Of a DNA stretch of 64,000 bases, positions 53,858 to 63,829 are shown in pieces; positions within the stretch are counted from its first letter, which is position 1, and every line of letters begins with the position of its first letter. The stretch is from AC-32 sp963755635 (GTDB lineage Bacteria; Actinomycetota; Thermoleophilia; Gaiellales; Gaiellaceae). The stretch lies in NCBI GenBank assembly GCA_963755635.1, contig CAVWKS010000036.1, positions 496,001 to 560,000 of the forward strand, given 5' to 3'. The notes beneath the pieces are model-generated. The model did not search any database. It was not told where the DNA came from and was given only the letters and a program-made list of their open reading frames with translations. Both the position numbers and the translations under genes were made by a program.

Positions 53858-55273
53858 CTACGCGACCGCGACCTTGATCAGATCGGTCGAGCCCGGCTGG
53901 TTGACCGCCGTGCCGGCCGTGATCACGACGCGATCGCCCTCGGTGACCAGCCCGCGGGCGCGCGCAGTCTCCAGCGCCTGTGCCCAGAGATCTTCGACGT
54001 CGGTGCTCTCGGGGATCAGGAGCGGGGTCACGCCCCACTCGAGCGCCATCTGGCGCCGCACGTAGTCGTGGTGCGTGAGCCCCAGGATCGGACGCCGCGG
54101 GCGCAGCCGCGCAACCGCCGAGGCCGTGCGGCCGGTGTACGTCGGCACGAGGATCGCCTGCGCGCCGAGCACCTCGGCCACATCGCAGGCCGCGTTCGAC
54201 ATCGCCTGGCCGACGGTCGGGTCCTCGCTTGCCTCCGGCAGCTGGTGCCGGTAGCCGAGGCTCGGCTCGACCGCCCTCGCGATCCGGTCCATGTACGCGA
54301 GCGACTCGACCGGGAACTCGCCGATCGCCGTCTCGCCGGAGAGCATCAGAGCGGAGCTGCCGTCGAGAATCGCGTTCGCGACGTCGCTGGCCTCGGCGCG
54401 GGTCGGCTCCATCTGGTGCACCATCGACTCGAGCATCTGCGTCGCGGTGATGACCGGCTTTCCGCGTTCGAGCGCCGCGATGATGATCCGCTTCTGGATC
54501 AGGGGCACCATCGCGACGCCGATCTCGACGCCGAGGTCGCCGCGGGCGACCATCACCGCGTCGGTCTCGCGCAGGATCGGCACGAGTGCGTCGACCGCTT
54601 CGGCCTTCTCGATCTTCGCGATCACGTGCGCCTGAGAGCCGGCCTGCTCGAGCAGCGCACGCAGATCGCGGACGTCGGCAGCGGAGCGGACGAACGAGAG
54701 TGCGACGAAGTCGACGCCGAGCTCGAGCGCGAGCTCCAGGTCGTCCATGTCCTTGCGCGTGAGCGAGGGGATCGGGACCGGGACGCCCGGGAGGTTGACG
54801 CCCTTGTTCGACGTGACGACGCCGCCGGCGACGACCGCGCAGCGCGCCCTGCCTGCATGCACCTCCTCGACGCGCAGGCGCACGAGGCCATCGTCGATCA
54901 GCACCTCGTGACCGGGCTGGAGCACCTCGCCGATCACGGCCGGGCTGACAGGGAGCTCGCCGTCGTTCGCGGTCTCGCCGCCGGCGACGTTGACGTCCTC
55001 GCCTCGGGTGAGGGTGACCGGCGCATCGAGCTCGCCGATTCGGAGCTTCGGGCCCTGCAGATCTGCGATCAGCGCGATCGGCCGGCCCAGCTCGGCTTCG
55101 GTCGCGCGCACCAGGCGGGCGCGCTCGCGGTGCTCGTCGTGCGTGCCGTGCGAGAGGTTCAGGCGCGCGCCGTCCATGCCCGCCTCGACGAGCTGCCTCA
55201 GGAGGTCCGGCGTGCAGGAGGCCGGGCCGATCGTGGCCACGATCTTCGTGCGTCTGGGCGTGGCTGCCGCCAC
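53858..55273 (-). CDS. pyk: pyruvate kinase
   Basis: 471 residues: TRRTKIVATIGPAS-type N-terminus (TPRRTKIVATIGPASC), ARLNLSHGTHDEH, LIADLQGPKLRIGEL, the catalytic IAKIEKAEAVDAL, ARGDLGVEIG, and the ATQMLESMVHQMEPTRAEASDVANA signature split over residues 275-300. The C-terminal effector domain is present. It converts PEP and ADP to pyruvate and ATP, the reaction following enolase, whose gene is next upstream across the transposase insertion. GTG 55273 gives the expected N-terminus. Confidence 0.95.
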   Translation of the reverse strand: MAAATPRRTKIVATIGPASCTPDLLRQLVEAGMDGARLNLSHGTHDEHRERARLVRATEAELGRPIALIADLQGPKLRIGELDAPVTLTRGEDVNVAGGETANDGELPVSPAVIGEVLQPGHEVLIDDGLVRLRVEEVHAGRARCAVVAGGVVTSNKGVNLPGVPVPIPSLTRKDMDDLELALELGVDFVALSFVRSAADVRDLRALLEQAGSQAHVIAKIEKAEAVDALVPILRETDAVMVARGDLGVEIGVAMVPLIQKRIIIAALERGKPVITATQMLESMVHQMEPTRAEASDVANAILDGSSALMLSGETAIGEFPVESLAYMDRIARAVEPSLGYRHQLPEASEDPTVGQAMSNAACDVAEVLGAQAILVPTYTGRTASAVARLRPRRPILGLTHHDYVRRQMALEWGVTPLLIPESTDVEDLWAQALETARARGLVTEGDRVVITAGTAVNQPGSTDLIKVAVA

Positions 55274-55345
55274 GCGTTGAGAGTAGCGACCAGTGCAGCT
55301 AGTGACGGAAGCGAAACCGAACTGTCCCAATGCGAGCGCTGTGGG

Positions 55346-55382
55346 TTGACGAAACCCGGTGTCGGACCCCGGGTTTCGTCAA
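55346..55382. repeat. REP hairpin adjacent to a RAYT transposase
   Basis: TTGACGAAACCCGG (55346-55359) and CCGGGTTTCGTCAA (55369-55382) are perfect 14-base inverted arms around a nine-base centre. It lies 79 bases before the RAYT gene, where REP elements that are substrates of these transposases usually sit. The rest of the 55274-55460 gap holds no gene. Confidence 0.75.
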
Positions 55383-55460
55383 GCGGAAGGTGTGCCGAAA
55401 GTGTGACCTTTCTTCCACAGACGATGGTGCGCCGCGTGGCCCGCTCGTACGCTCGACGAG

Positions 55461-56033
55461 ATGGCGCGTCGGCCGCGGAACTTCGTCGAGGGCATCTACC
55501 ACGTCGCGTGCCAGGCGAGCGACACGCGCTTCCTCTTCCTCGACGACCTGGACCGCGGGATCTTCGAAGAGGGCCTCGCCTCGATCTGCGACCGCTACGA
55601 GCTCGGACTCGTGACCTACACGTTGATGACGAACCACTATCACCTGATCGTCTCGATTCCGGATGGCCGTTTCTCTCGAGCGATGCAGCGCCTGCACACC
55701 TGGTACTCCTGGCGCCACAACAAGCGCTGGACGCGCGAGGCCCACCTCTTTCGCGCGCATTTCTTCGCCCGCCAGGTGCTGAGCGACGAGGACCTGCTCG
55801 GAGCCTGCCGCTACGTCGCCTACAACCCGGTCGAAGCCGGCCTCGCGCCCCATCCGCTCGCATGGCGCTGGGGCGGCGCACGCGCGAACGCGGGCCTGGA
55901 ACGTCCGAGGATCCCGCTCGACGACGAGCCGTTGCGCGCGGCCCTGGGCGGCCGCCCGGGCTGGCGCGCCCGCTACGCGGAGTTCCTGGAGACCGCGGAG
56001 GAACGAGCCGCGAACGCGTCCCAGCCGGGATAG
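55461..56033 (+). CDS. REP-associated tyrosine transposase (RAYT, IS200-like Y1 family)
   Basis: 190 residues with the Y1 transposase core: NFVEGIYHVACQASDTRFLF, the HUH metal motif in TLMTNHYHLIVSIPDG (HYH), and the nucleophile region LLGACRYVAYNPVEAGLA with a Tyr embedded in a conserved YxxxNPVxAGL motif. Such enzymes are single-copy domesticated or semi-mobile proteins that act on REP hairpins. The gene lies between pyk and eno, and its last 61 bases overlap the convergent enolase gene. Confidence 0.92.
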   Translation: MARRPRNFVEGIYHVACQASDTRFLFLDDLDRGIFEEGLASICDRYELGLVTYTLMTNHYHLIVSIPDGRFSRAMQRLHTWYSWRHNKRWTREAHLFRAHFFARQVLSDEDLLGACRYVAYNPVEAGLAPHPLAWRWGGARANAGLERPRIPLDDEPLRAALGGRPGWRARYAEFLETAEERAANASQPG

Positions 56034-57266
56034 GACGCCTCCCCGCCGAGCTCTTCCTCGATCCGCAGCAGCTGGTTGTACTTCGCCACGCGGTCCGTGC
56101 GCGACAAAGAGCCGGTCTTGATCTGACCCGCGTTCGTCGCGACCACGATGTCGGCGATCGTCGTGTCCTCCGTCTCGCCGGAGCGGTGCGAGACGACCAC
56201 GCGGTAGCCGTTTGCCCGCGCGAGCTCGATCACGTCCAGCGACTCGGTCAGCGTGCCGATCTGGTTGACCTTGACGAGGATCGCGTTGCCGACTCCCTCG
56301 TCGATTCCGCGCTGCAGCCGGTCGGCGCTCGTCACGAAGATGTCGTCGCCCACCAGCTGCACGCTGCTGCCGATCTGCCCGGTCAGCGCCTGCCAGGTGT
56401 CCCAGTCGTCCTCCGCCAACCCATCCTCGATCGAGACGATGGGGTACCGCGAGGCCAGCTCCTCGAGGTACGAGACCATCCCCGCGCCGTCGACGTCTCG
56501 CCCCTCGAACACGTAGCGGCCGTCCCGGAAGAGCTCGCTCGCCGCCGGATCCAGAGCGACTGCGATGCGCTCGCGATGCCCTGCGCGTTCCGTCGCCTCC
56601 AGCAGACGCCTCGATCGCCTCCTCGCTCGAGCCGAGGTCGGGCGCGAAGCCGCCCTCGTCGCCCACGCCCGTCGAGAGGCCGCGCTCGTGCAACAAGGCG
56701 CCGAGCGCGTGGAAGGTCTCGGAGCCGATCCGCAATGCCTCGGAGAAGCTCGAGGCACCCGCCGGCACCAGCATGAACTCCTGCAGGTCGATCGAGTTCT
56801 GCGCGTGCATGCCGCCGTTGATCACGTTCATCAGCGGCACCGGGAGCGTCCGAGCCCCGTCCCCGCCGAGCCACCGGAACAGCGAGACTCCCGCCTCCGC
56901 TGCAGCCGCCTTCGCCGCGGCCAGCGAGACCGCCAGGATCGCGTTCGCGCCGAGCCGCCCCTTGTTCGGCGTGCCGTCGAGCTCGATCATCCGCTCGTCG
57001 AGCGCGCGCTGATCGGACGGATCGAGCCCCCGCACCGCCGCCGCGATCTCGCCGTTCACGTTCGAGACCGCCTGCGAGACGCCCTTGCCGCCCCACTCGG
57101 CCGCCTTGTCGCGCAGCTCGAGCGCCTCGTGCGCGCCGGTCGACGCGCCCGACGGAACCGCCGCCCGGCCCGAAGCGCCCGACTCCAACCGCACATCGGC
57201 CTCGACCGTCGGGTTGCCCCGCGAGTCGAGGATCCAGCGGCCGCGAACGCCGGCGATCCCGCTCAT
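55973..57266 (-). CDS. eno: enolase, with one frameshift and altered C-terminus
   Basis: N-terminus GVRGRWILDSRGNPTVEADV, VPSGASTGAHEA, NVINGGMHAQNSIDLQEFML; C-terminal half VSIEDGLAEDDWDTW, LVGDDIFVTS, LVKVNQIGTLTES and VVSHRSGETEDTTIAD, all catalytic or signature segments. The two halves are in different frames; removing one base near 56606 restores a protein of about 430 residues. After YPGWDAF the protein ends in residues coded by the antisense of the RAYT gene (AARSSAVSRNSA), so the transposase insertion may have replaced the original stop. The ATG overlaps the mazG stop (ATGA). Essential glycolytic enzyme; the frameshift is most likely a sequencing error. Confidence 0.88.
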
Positions 57267-58060
57267 TCGAACCGGAACGCCTCCTTGGCGCGGTCGAAGT
57301 ACCGGTCCTGCTCCTCGAGCCCGAGCCCGGCGAACGCATGACCCTCGTCCGCCGCGTACTCCTCCGCCCGCTCGACCCGCGCGACGAAGCGCCGCGTCAT
57401 CGTCCGCAGCGCGAGCTCGGGATCGACGTTCAGCCGGCGGGCGACGTTGACCGCCGCGAACAGGACGTCGCCGAGCTCCTCGAACACGTGCGCGTCCGGC
57501 TCGGTCTCCTCCTCGACAGGCGCTGCGGCGAGCGCCTCCTTCAGCTCGCGCACCTCGTCGTCGAGATCCGCCAGCGCGCCCGCCGTGTCCGGGTACTCGA
57601 ACCCGATCGCTGCCGCGCGCCGCTGCACCTTGCGAGCGTAGAGCAGCGCGGGTAGCCCTTCCGGGATGTGGTGGAAGATCCCCTCCCGCCCCTCCTCGTC
57701 CGACTTGATCCGCTCCCAGTTCGCGCGCACGCGGCCGGCGGTGCGCGCCTCGACCTCGCCGAACACGTGCGGATGGCGCCGGACGAGCTTCTCGTGCACC
57801 GCGCGCGCCACCTGCTCGAGGTCGCCCTGCCCGTCTTCGGAGAGCAGGAGCGCGAGGAAGTACACCTGGAAGAGCAGGTCGCCGAGCTCGTCGAGCAGCT
57901 TCTCGGGCGAACCGGCGAGCGCAGCATCGGCGACCTCGTACGCCTCTTCGACCGTGTGCGGCACGATCGAGCGCGCGGTCTGCTCGCGGTCCCACGGGCA
58001 CTCCCGCCGCAGCCGCTCCGTCAGCTGCTGTAGCTCGAGCAGCGCCTCGGAGAGGCTCAA
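57263..58060 (-). CDS. mazG: nucleoside triphosphate pyrophosphohydrolase MazG
   Basis: 265 residues with two MazG repeats. The first holds CPWDREQTARSIVPHTVEEA and LLDELGDLLFQVYFLALL (EExxE and EXXD metal sites), the second DLDDEVRELKEALA and VFEELGDVLFAAVNVARRL. It hydrolyses non-canonical or excess NTPs to NMP. TTG 58060 overlaps the parvulin stop. Position upstream of eno matches the usual actinobacterial order. Confidence 0.93.
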   Translation of the reverse strand: MSLSEALLELQQLTERLRRECPWDREQTARSIVPHTVEEAYEVADAALAGSPEKLLDELGDLLFQVYFLALLLSEDGQGDLEQVARAVHEKLVRRHPHVFGEVEARTAGRVRANWERIKSDEEGREGIFHHIPEGLPALLYARKVQRRAAAIGFEYPDTAGALADLDDEVRELKEALAAAPVEEETEPDAHVFEELGDVLFAAVNVARRLNVDPELALRTMTRRFVARVERAEEYAADEGHAFAGLGLEEQDRYFDRAKEAFRFE

Positions 58061-59142
58061 CCGGTGGTGCTAGTCGACGTCGTCGACTTCTGCTTGCAGG
58101 GATCCTGGCCGGGCGGCGGCGCGTAGCCGGCCTGGTAGCCGATCTTCCCGCAGTAGCGCTTCGTCAGGCCCGTCTGCCAGCTCTGGATCTGCGTGTTGCG
58201 CTTGTCCTGGACCAGCGTCTGCCTGATCGCTTCCTTGACCTGCGAGAGCGGCGTCGGCTTTGCCTTCGTCGGCGGCTTGACCGGCCCGAGCGCCTCGATG
58301 ATGTGCCAGCCGAACTTCGAGTGCACCGGCTTCGAGATCTCGTGGGTCTTGAGCTTGAAGGCGACGTTCTCGAACGGCTTCACGAAGCGGCCCTTGACGT
58401 CACCGCCCGCGAGCACGCCGCCGGCCTTCGCGGACGACGGATCCTTCGAGTACTGCTTCGCGAGCTTGCCGAACTGCTTCGGGTTCGCCTGCAGCTGCGC
58501 GTAGAGCCGGTCGGCCAGCGCCTTGCTCTTGACGAGGATGTGGGCGACCGGCCGGGTCGCGGGCTGCGCGGGCGTCGCGTACTGCGACTTGTGCGTGTTG
58601 TAGTAGTCCGCGATCTGGCTGTCGCTGACCTTGACGTTCCCGGTCACCTTTGCCTGCACCTTCTCGCGGATGAGCGTGAGCTTGATCCCGGAGCGCACCT
58701 GCTCGTCGGTGAAGCCCTGCTGCTTGAGCGCGGCCTCGTAACGCTTCTGGATCTCGGCCTTCGACGGCGGCGGCTGGCCCGGCGTGCTGCCGTAGTACTG
58801 CTGCTTGATCTGGTCGAGCCGGGCGGTTACATCCGCGTCCGTGACCTTGATCCCGAGCTGGTTCGCCTCCTGCTCGTACTCGCTCGAGGAGATCAGGAAC
58901 TGGGTCACGTTCGAGCGCAGGTTCGCGAGCTCGACGGAGCCGGCCTTCGGGAACGGGTGGTTCGTCGCCTGGTAGTTCTGCTTCGTCTGCTGCATCAGTG
59001 CGTCCCAGTCCGCCTTGGTGACCGTCTGGTCGCCGACGACAGCGACGGCGTCGCTAGGGACGCTGCGCGGCCCGCCCCCGCCACAGGCGGCGACGACGAG
59101 AACGAGGGCGAACCCTGAGAGGACTGCAATGACCCGTTTCAT
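58057..59142 (-). CDS. parvulin-type peptidyl-prolyl isomerase lipoprotein (SurA/PrsA-like)
   Basis: 361 residues: lipoprotein signal ending LVLVVAACGGG, a SurA_N-like chaperone region (40-185) and a parvulin domain (about 205-310: RPVAHILVKSKALADRLYAQ, FGKLAKQYSKDPSSAKAGG, GWHIIEALGPV). It folds exported proteins on the outer face of the membrane. ATG 59142 gives the signal peptide at the very start; the longer frame lacks sense. It sits between mfd and mazG. Confidence 0.92.
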   Translation of the reverse strand: MKRVIAVLSGFALVLVVAACGGGGPRSVPSDAVAVVGDQTVTKADWDALMQQTKQNYQATNHPFPKAGSVELANLRSNVTQFLISSSEYEQEANQLGIKVTDADVTARLDQIKQQYYGSTPGQPPPSKAEIQKRYEAALKQQGFTDEQVRSGIKLTLIREKVQAKVTGNVKVSDSQIADYYNTHKSQYATPAQPATRPVAHILVKSKALADRLYAQLQANPKQFGKLAKQYSKDPSSAKAGGVLAGGDVKGRFVKPFENVAFKLKTHEISKPVHSKFGWHIIEALGPVKPPTKAKPTPLSQVKEAIRQTLVQDKRNTQIQSWQTGLTKRYCGKIGYQAGYAPPPGQDPCKQKSTTSTSTTG

Positions 59143-59170
59143 GCAAAAAACGCCCGCACAGCCATTTTGC

Positions 59171-62100
59171 TCATGCTGCCTGGCGCGCACCGAGTATAGC
59201 ATCGACCAGCCGCACTGCCTCCCCGAAATCCTGCTGGCGGACGGAAACCTCACGGCGGGCGGTCGTGTAGACGGCGGTCGAGACGTCCCGACGCAGCGCG
59301 CGCAGCTCAGCGGATGCGAGCTCGAGCGGCCCGACGGTCGCGCGGCCGGCCTTGAAGACGAGGTAGTCCGCGCCGAGGCGGGCGAGCTTGACCTTCGCCT
59401 CCTGGATCGCGAACAGGTTCTCTACCGGCTCCGGCAGCGGGCCGTAGCGGTCCTCGGTGGCCGCGCGCAGCTCGCGTAGCTCGTCGTCGGTGTCCGCGAG
59501 CGCGAGCCGGCGGTGGAGGTCGATCTTGAGCGCCTCGGCGGCGATGTAGTCGGCGGGCACGTAGGCGTCCACGCGCGCGTCGACCCGCACCGGGCGCGCG
59601 ACCGGCCGGCGCTCGCCGGAGAGCTCGGCCACCGCCTCGCCGAGCAGCTCGACGTAGAGCTCGAACCCGAGCGCGGCGATGTGCCCGTGCTGCTCCGCGC
59701 CCAGCAGGTCGCCGGCGCCGCGGATCTCCAGGTCGCGCATCGCGATCGCGAAGCCGGCGCCGAGCTCGGTGTGGTCGGCGAGCGTCGCCAGCCGCGCCCG
59801 CGCCTCCGCCGTCAGCTCGCGCGTGTCGGGATAGAACAGGTAGGCGTGCGCGAGCACGTCCGAGCGGCCGACCCGGCCGCGGATCTGGTAGAGCTGGGCG
59901 AGGCCGAGCGCGTCGGCCCGCTCGACGATCAGCGTGTTCGCCTGCGGGATGTCGAGACCCGACTCGATGATCGTCGTCGAGACCAGCACGTCCGCATCGC
60001 CGCGCAGGAAGGCATGCATCTTCTCCTCCAGCTCGCGCTCCCGCATCTGGCCGTGGGCGACGGTCACGCGCAGTTTCGGGCAGAGCTGCTGCACCTTCGC
60101 AGCCGCCTCCTCGATCGACTCGACGCGGTTGTGCAGGTAGAAGCTCTGGCCGCCGCGCGCCTGCTCGCGGTCGAGCGCGAGCCGGACGACGTCCTCGTCG
60201 TACTCGCCGACGTACGTGCGGATCGGGCGCCGGCCCTCGGGCGGCGTCTCGATCACGGAGATGTCGCGCAGGCCCGAGAGCGACATGTGCAGCGTGCGCG
60301 GGATCGGCGTGGCGCTCAGCGCGAGCACGTCGACCTCGAGCCGCAGCGCCCGCAGCAGCTCCTTCTGCGCGACGCCGAAGCGCTGCTCCTCGTCGACGAT
60401 CACGAGCCCGAGCTCCTGCGGGATCACGTCGCGGCTGAGCACGCGATGCGTCCCGATCAGCACGTCGACCTTGCCCGCGGCGAAGTCGGCGACGACCTGC
60501 TTCTGCTCCTTCGGCGAGCGGAAGCGGGAGATCATCTCGACGCGTACCGGGAAGTCGCGGTAGCGCTCGCGGAAGGTGTTCCAGTGCTGCTCGGCGAGCA
60601 CGGTCGTCGGGACGAGCATCAGCGCCTGCTTGCCGTTCAGGACGACCGCGAAGGCCGCGCGCACCGCCACCTCGGTCTTGCCGAAGCCGACGTCTCCGCA
60701 GACGAGCCGGTCCATCGGGCGCGTCGCCTCGAGGTCCTCCTTGACCGCCTCGATCGCGCTGCGCTGGTCGTCCGTCTCGCGGTAGGGGAACTCGGCCTCG
60801 AGCCGCTCGAGCCAGTCGCCGGAGAGGTCGTACGAGATTCCCTCCGCCTGCTGGCGGCGCGCGTAGAGCGCGAGCAGGTCGCCGGCCAGCTCGCGCACCC
60901 CGACGCGTGCGCGGGCCTTCAGGTTCTGCCAGGCCTTGCCGCCGAGCTTGCTGAGCGCGGGCGAGCCGGCGTCGGCGCCGATGTACTTCGAGACGCGCCC
61001 GATCTGCTCGTGCGGGACGTAGAGCCGGTCGTCGCCGCGGAAGCCGAGGAAGAGGTAGTCGCGCGTGACCCCGGCGACGGTCTTCGTCTCGAAGCCGAGC
61101 AGCTTGCCGATCCCGTGGTCCTCGTGGACGACGTAGTCGCCGGTGCGCAGGTCGGCGAACGACTGGAGCGCACGGCCCGGGGCGGTGACGCGCGTGCGGG
61201 TGCGGCGCCGGAAGACCTGCGTGTCGGGCAGCAGCGCGAGACGTAGGTCGCGCCAGACGAAGCCGCGCCGCGCCGGCGAGACGGCGAACAGGAGCTCCGG
61301 TGCGTCCGGCAGCGGCTCGCCCGGCTCGAGCAGGCGCGCCTCGACCCGGCGGAGCAGGTTCATCGTGCGCAGCGCCTCGCCTCGGTGCGGGAAGGCGACC
61401 ACGACTCGGTTCTCGGCGCGCAGCAGGGCGGCGAGCTCGTTCTCCGCCTCGGCGAGCCCTCGCGCCGCGATCGCGGGCCGCTGCGCCTCGAACGAATGCT
61501 CCTGCCCTCTGGGCAGCGGCTCGATCTGAGCAGCGCCCTCCACACTGCCTAGTAACAGACTGTTACCAAGTCCCTCTTCGGCCCAGAGCTCGCGGACCTC
61601 GTCTGGCTGCCAGACCAGGTCGGGAGGCCGGTCGAGCGGCCGGGACGAGGTCGTCCGGGATCGCCGGCGGCTCGTCGTCGTCGGGCAGCGTCGGCTCGAT
61701 CAGGTCGGCGCGCCGCTCGGCGGCCGGGTAGACAACCGCGCGCTCGACGTCGTGCAGCGTCCGCTGCGTGAACGGCGAGAAGGCCCGCAGCGCCTCGATC
61801 TCGTCGCCGAACAGCTCGACGCGGAGCGGATCGCGGCCGGTCGTCGGGAAGACGTCGACGAGCCCGCCGCGGACCGCGAACTGGCCGCGCTCCTGGACGC
61901 GGTCGACCCGCTCGTAGCCGGCGAGCGCGAGCAGCTCCGCGAGCGCGTCGAGGCCGGGCGCTCCCTCGCGGTCGAGCACGATCGGCTCGGGCCGCGCCTC
62001 GGGCGGCGGCAACCGCTCGGCGATCGCGGTCGCGGACGCGCAGACGAGCCCTCCCGCGGCGAGCACCTCGAGCGCGCGAGCCCGCTCGCCCACGAGGTGA

Positions 62101-62402
62101 GGCGGTGGCTCGAGGCCGGAACCGAACCGAACGCCGCGGCTCGGCAGCAGCGCCACCCGTTCCTCGCCGAGCAGCCAGCGCGCGGCCTCGGCGGCGTCGC
62201 GGGCGTCGGCGTCCTCGGGCAGCAGCACGACAAGCGCCCGCCCGAGGTGCTCGTACAGCGCGGCCAGAACGAGCGGGAGGGCCGGCTCCGAAACGCGCGC
62301 CGGCGCGGGCAGGGCCTCCGCGTAGGCCGCGAGGCGCTCGTCGGCGAGCAGCTCCTCGACGAGCGGGTGGAGCACGGGGCGTGTGGTCTCGGTCAGGTCC
62401 AT
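59171..62402 (-). CDS. mfd: transcription-repair coupling factor Mfd, one frameshift
   Basis: About 1076 residues after removal of one base near 61638. The N-terminal UvrB-like part (PLVEELLADERLAAYAEALP, FVRGGLVDVFPTTG-like region) is in one frame; the rest in another. The CarD-like RNA polymerase-interaction domain reads DYVVHEDHGIGKLLGFETK, the translocase has VCGDVGFGKTEVAVRAAF (Walker A), IVDEEQRFG (DEEQ box) and SGLDIPQANTLIVERAD, and a TRCF domain ends the protein. It displaces stalled RNA polymerase and recruits UvrA. The frameshift is most likely technical. Confidence 0.9.
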
Positions 62403-62411
62403 GACGAAAGA

Positions 62412-62428
62412 CGGAACCCGCGGTTCCG
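62412..62428 (-). terminator. short hairpin between pth and mfd
   Basis: CGGAACC-CGC-GGTTCCG, a perfect seven-base stem. On the minus strand it follows the pth stop by 18 bases and is succeeded by TCTTTCGTC right up to the mfd ATG, so it may end pth transcripts or attenuate mfd. Confidence 0.45.
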
Positions 62429-62445
62429 CCCCCTTATCGTAGCTC

Positions 62446-63039
62446 TCAGTTGAAGCGGGCCTGCGCCGCGTCGAGGCCCTCGCGGACGATGGTCTCGGCC
62501 GCGTCGGCGGAGCGGGAGACCAGCGCCTCGACGTCGTCCTCCGGCTCGAAGCCCGAGAGCACCCAGTCCGAGACCGAGCGCGGGTCGCCGCGGCCGGGCC
62601 GGCCCACGCCGATGCGCAGGCGCAGGAAGTCCTGCGTGCCGAGCTCTGCGCGAGCGAGCGGAGGCCGTTGTGGCCGGCGAGCCCTCCGCCTCGCCGCGCC
62701 TGCAGGCGACCGGCCTCGAGGTCGACGTCGTCGTGGACGACCAGCAGCGACTCGGGCTCGACCTTGAAGAAGCGCATGGCGGCCGCCGACCGAGCGGCCG
62801 GACTCGTTCATGTACGTCTCGGGCTTGAGCAGCGCGATCCGCGAGCCGTCGAGCCGCGTCTCGGCCAGCGAGCCGGAGAACTTCGAGCGCCAGGAGCCGC
62901 CGTGCCTCCGCGCGAGCTCGTCGACGACGAGCCAGCCGAGGTTGTGGCGCGTGCGCTCGTACTGGCGGCCGGGGTTGCCGAGGCCGGCGACGAGCAGGTC
63001 AAGCGTCGAGGCGCGCTCGCCCCGACGAAAGAAGCGCAC
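62446..63039 (-). CDS. pth: peptidyl-tRNA hydrolase, two frameshifts
   Basis: The start LLVAGLGNPGRQYERTRHNL contains the Pth signature with the catalytic His; then ALLKPETYMNESGRSV. The middle (AAAMRFFKVEPESLLVVHDD, then LARRGGGLAGHNGLRSLA-like) is found in another frame, and LGTQDFLRLRIGVGRP returns to the first. Single-base indels near 62783 and 62655 explain it. Corrected length is about 197 residues, normal for the family. It recycles peptidyl-tRNA released from stalled ribosomes and is essential, so the indels are probably errors. Confidence 0.85.
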   Translation of the reverse strand: MRFFRRGERASTLDLLVAGLGNPGRQYERTRHNLGWLVVDELARRHGGSWRSKFSGSLAETRLDGSRIALLKPETYMNESGRSVGGRHALLQGRARVAAGRPRRRRPRGRSPAGAARRRARRPQRPPLARAELGTQDFLRLRIGVGRPGRGDPRSVSDWVLSGFEPEDDVEALVSRSADAAETIVREGLDAAQARFN

Positions 63040-63042
63040 GGC

Positions 63043-63782
63043 CTAGCCTTCGGCGGTGCCGGGCTCGCCTTCGGAGCCCGCGTCGGCCTCGCCCTCGGCA
63101 GCGGCCTCGCCCTCGCGGAGCCTCCTCGCCCTCCGGCACCTCGCGCCCTCGGGCAGCTCGCCCTCTTCGAGCTCCTCGCCCTCGACCTCTTCGGGCTCGG
63201 GCTCGACGAAGCGCGTCGGCATCGTCACCGTCGCGAGCACCGTCTCGTCCGGATCGTCCAGGAACTTGACGCCCTCCTGGACCGGCAGCTCGGCGAGCCG
63301 GACCGTGTCGCCGATCGCCATCCCGCTGACGTCGAGGTCGAGGTGCTCGGGAACCTCGAGCGGCAGCGCCTCGACGGTCACCTCGCGGTCGACCTGCGAG
63401 AGCACGCCGCCCTCGGTGACGCCGACCGGCTCGCCGACCAGCTCCACGACGACGCGCGCCTGGATCGGCTGGTCGAGCCGGACCTCCTGCAGGTCGATGT
63501 GCGTCAGCGTCCCGCGGACGGGATCCTGCTGGTACGACTTGAGGATCGACGGGGCGCCGTGCGTCTGCCGCCGTCGACGACCACGTCGAGGATCGCGTGC
63601 AGCCCGGCGCCGCCGGTGAGCACGCGCCGCAGCTCGCGCTCGGCGACGCAGAACGCCTGCGGCTCCTGGCCGCGCCCGTAGAGGACGCCCGGAATCAGCC
63701 CCTGCTTGCGCAGGCGGCGCGACTCCGCGGAGCCGCGGCTCTCGCGGTCCTGCACCGTCAGCTTGATTCGCTCGCCGGCCAC
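63043..63782 (-). CDS. rplY: 50S ribosomal protein L25/TL5 (CTC form), frameshifted
   Basis: From ATG 63782: IKLTVQDRESRGSAESRRLR and GLIPGVLYGRGQEPQAF, the L25 N-domain that binds 5S rRNA. A frame change near 63560 leads to SILKSYQQDPVRGTLTHIDL and the TL5 C-domain (DVSGMAIGDTVRLAELPVQE), ending in a Glu-rich tail that also shows a compensating pair of indels near 63110-63140 (GARCRRARRLR interrupts the acidic repeat). About 245 residues when corrected. It precedes pth as in most Actinobacteria. Confidence 0.85.
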
Positions 63783-63817
63783 GGCGGCGGATTGTAGCTA
63801 AGCGTCTTTGTACGGCC

Positions 63818-63823
63818 TATCCT
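63818..63823 (+). promoter_or_regulatory. -10 element of a leaderless transcript
   Basis: TATCCT lies six bases before GTG 63830 with no ribosome site. Confidence 0.45.
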
Positions 63824-63829
63824 CGCCAC

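Noticed and set aside
54068..56776. A 902-codon plus-strand open frame across pyk, RAYT and eno
   Set aside because: It is antisense to pyruvate kinase and enolase and in the wrong frame for the RAYT; no domain was recognised.
55299..58001. A 900-codon minus-strand open frame
   Set aside because: It contains the true N-terminal enolase frame but continues through mazG and the RAYT in incorrect frames; it is not one protein.
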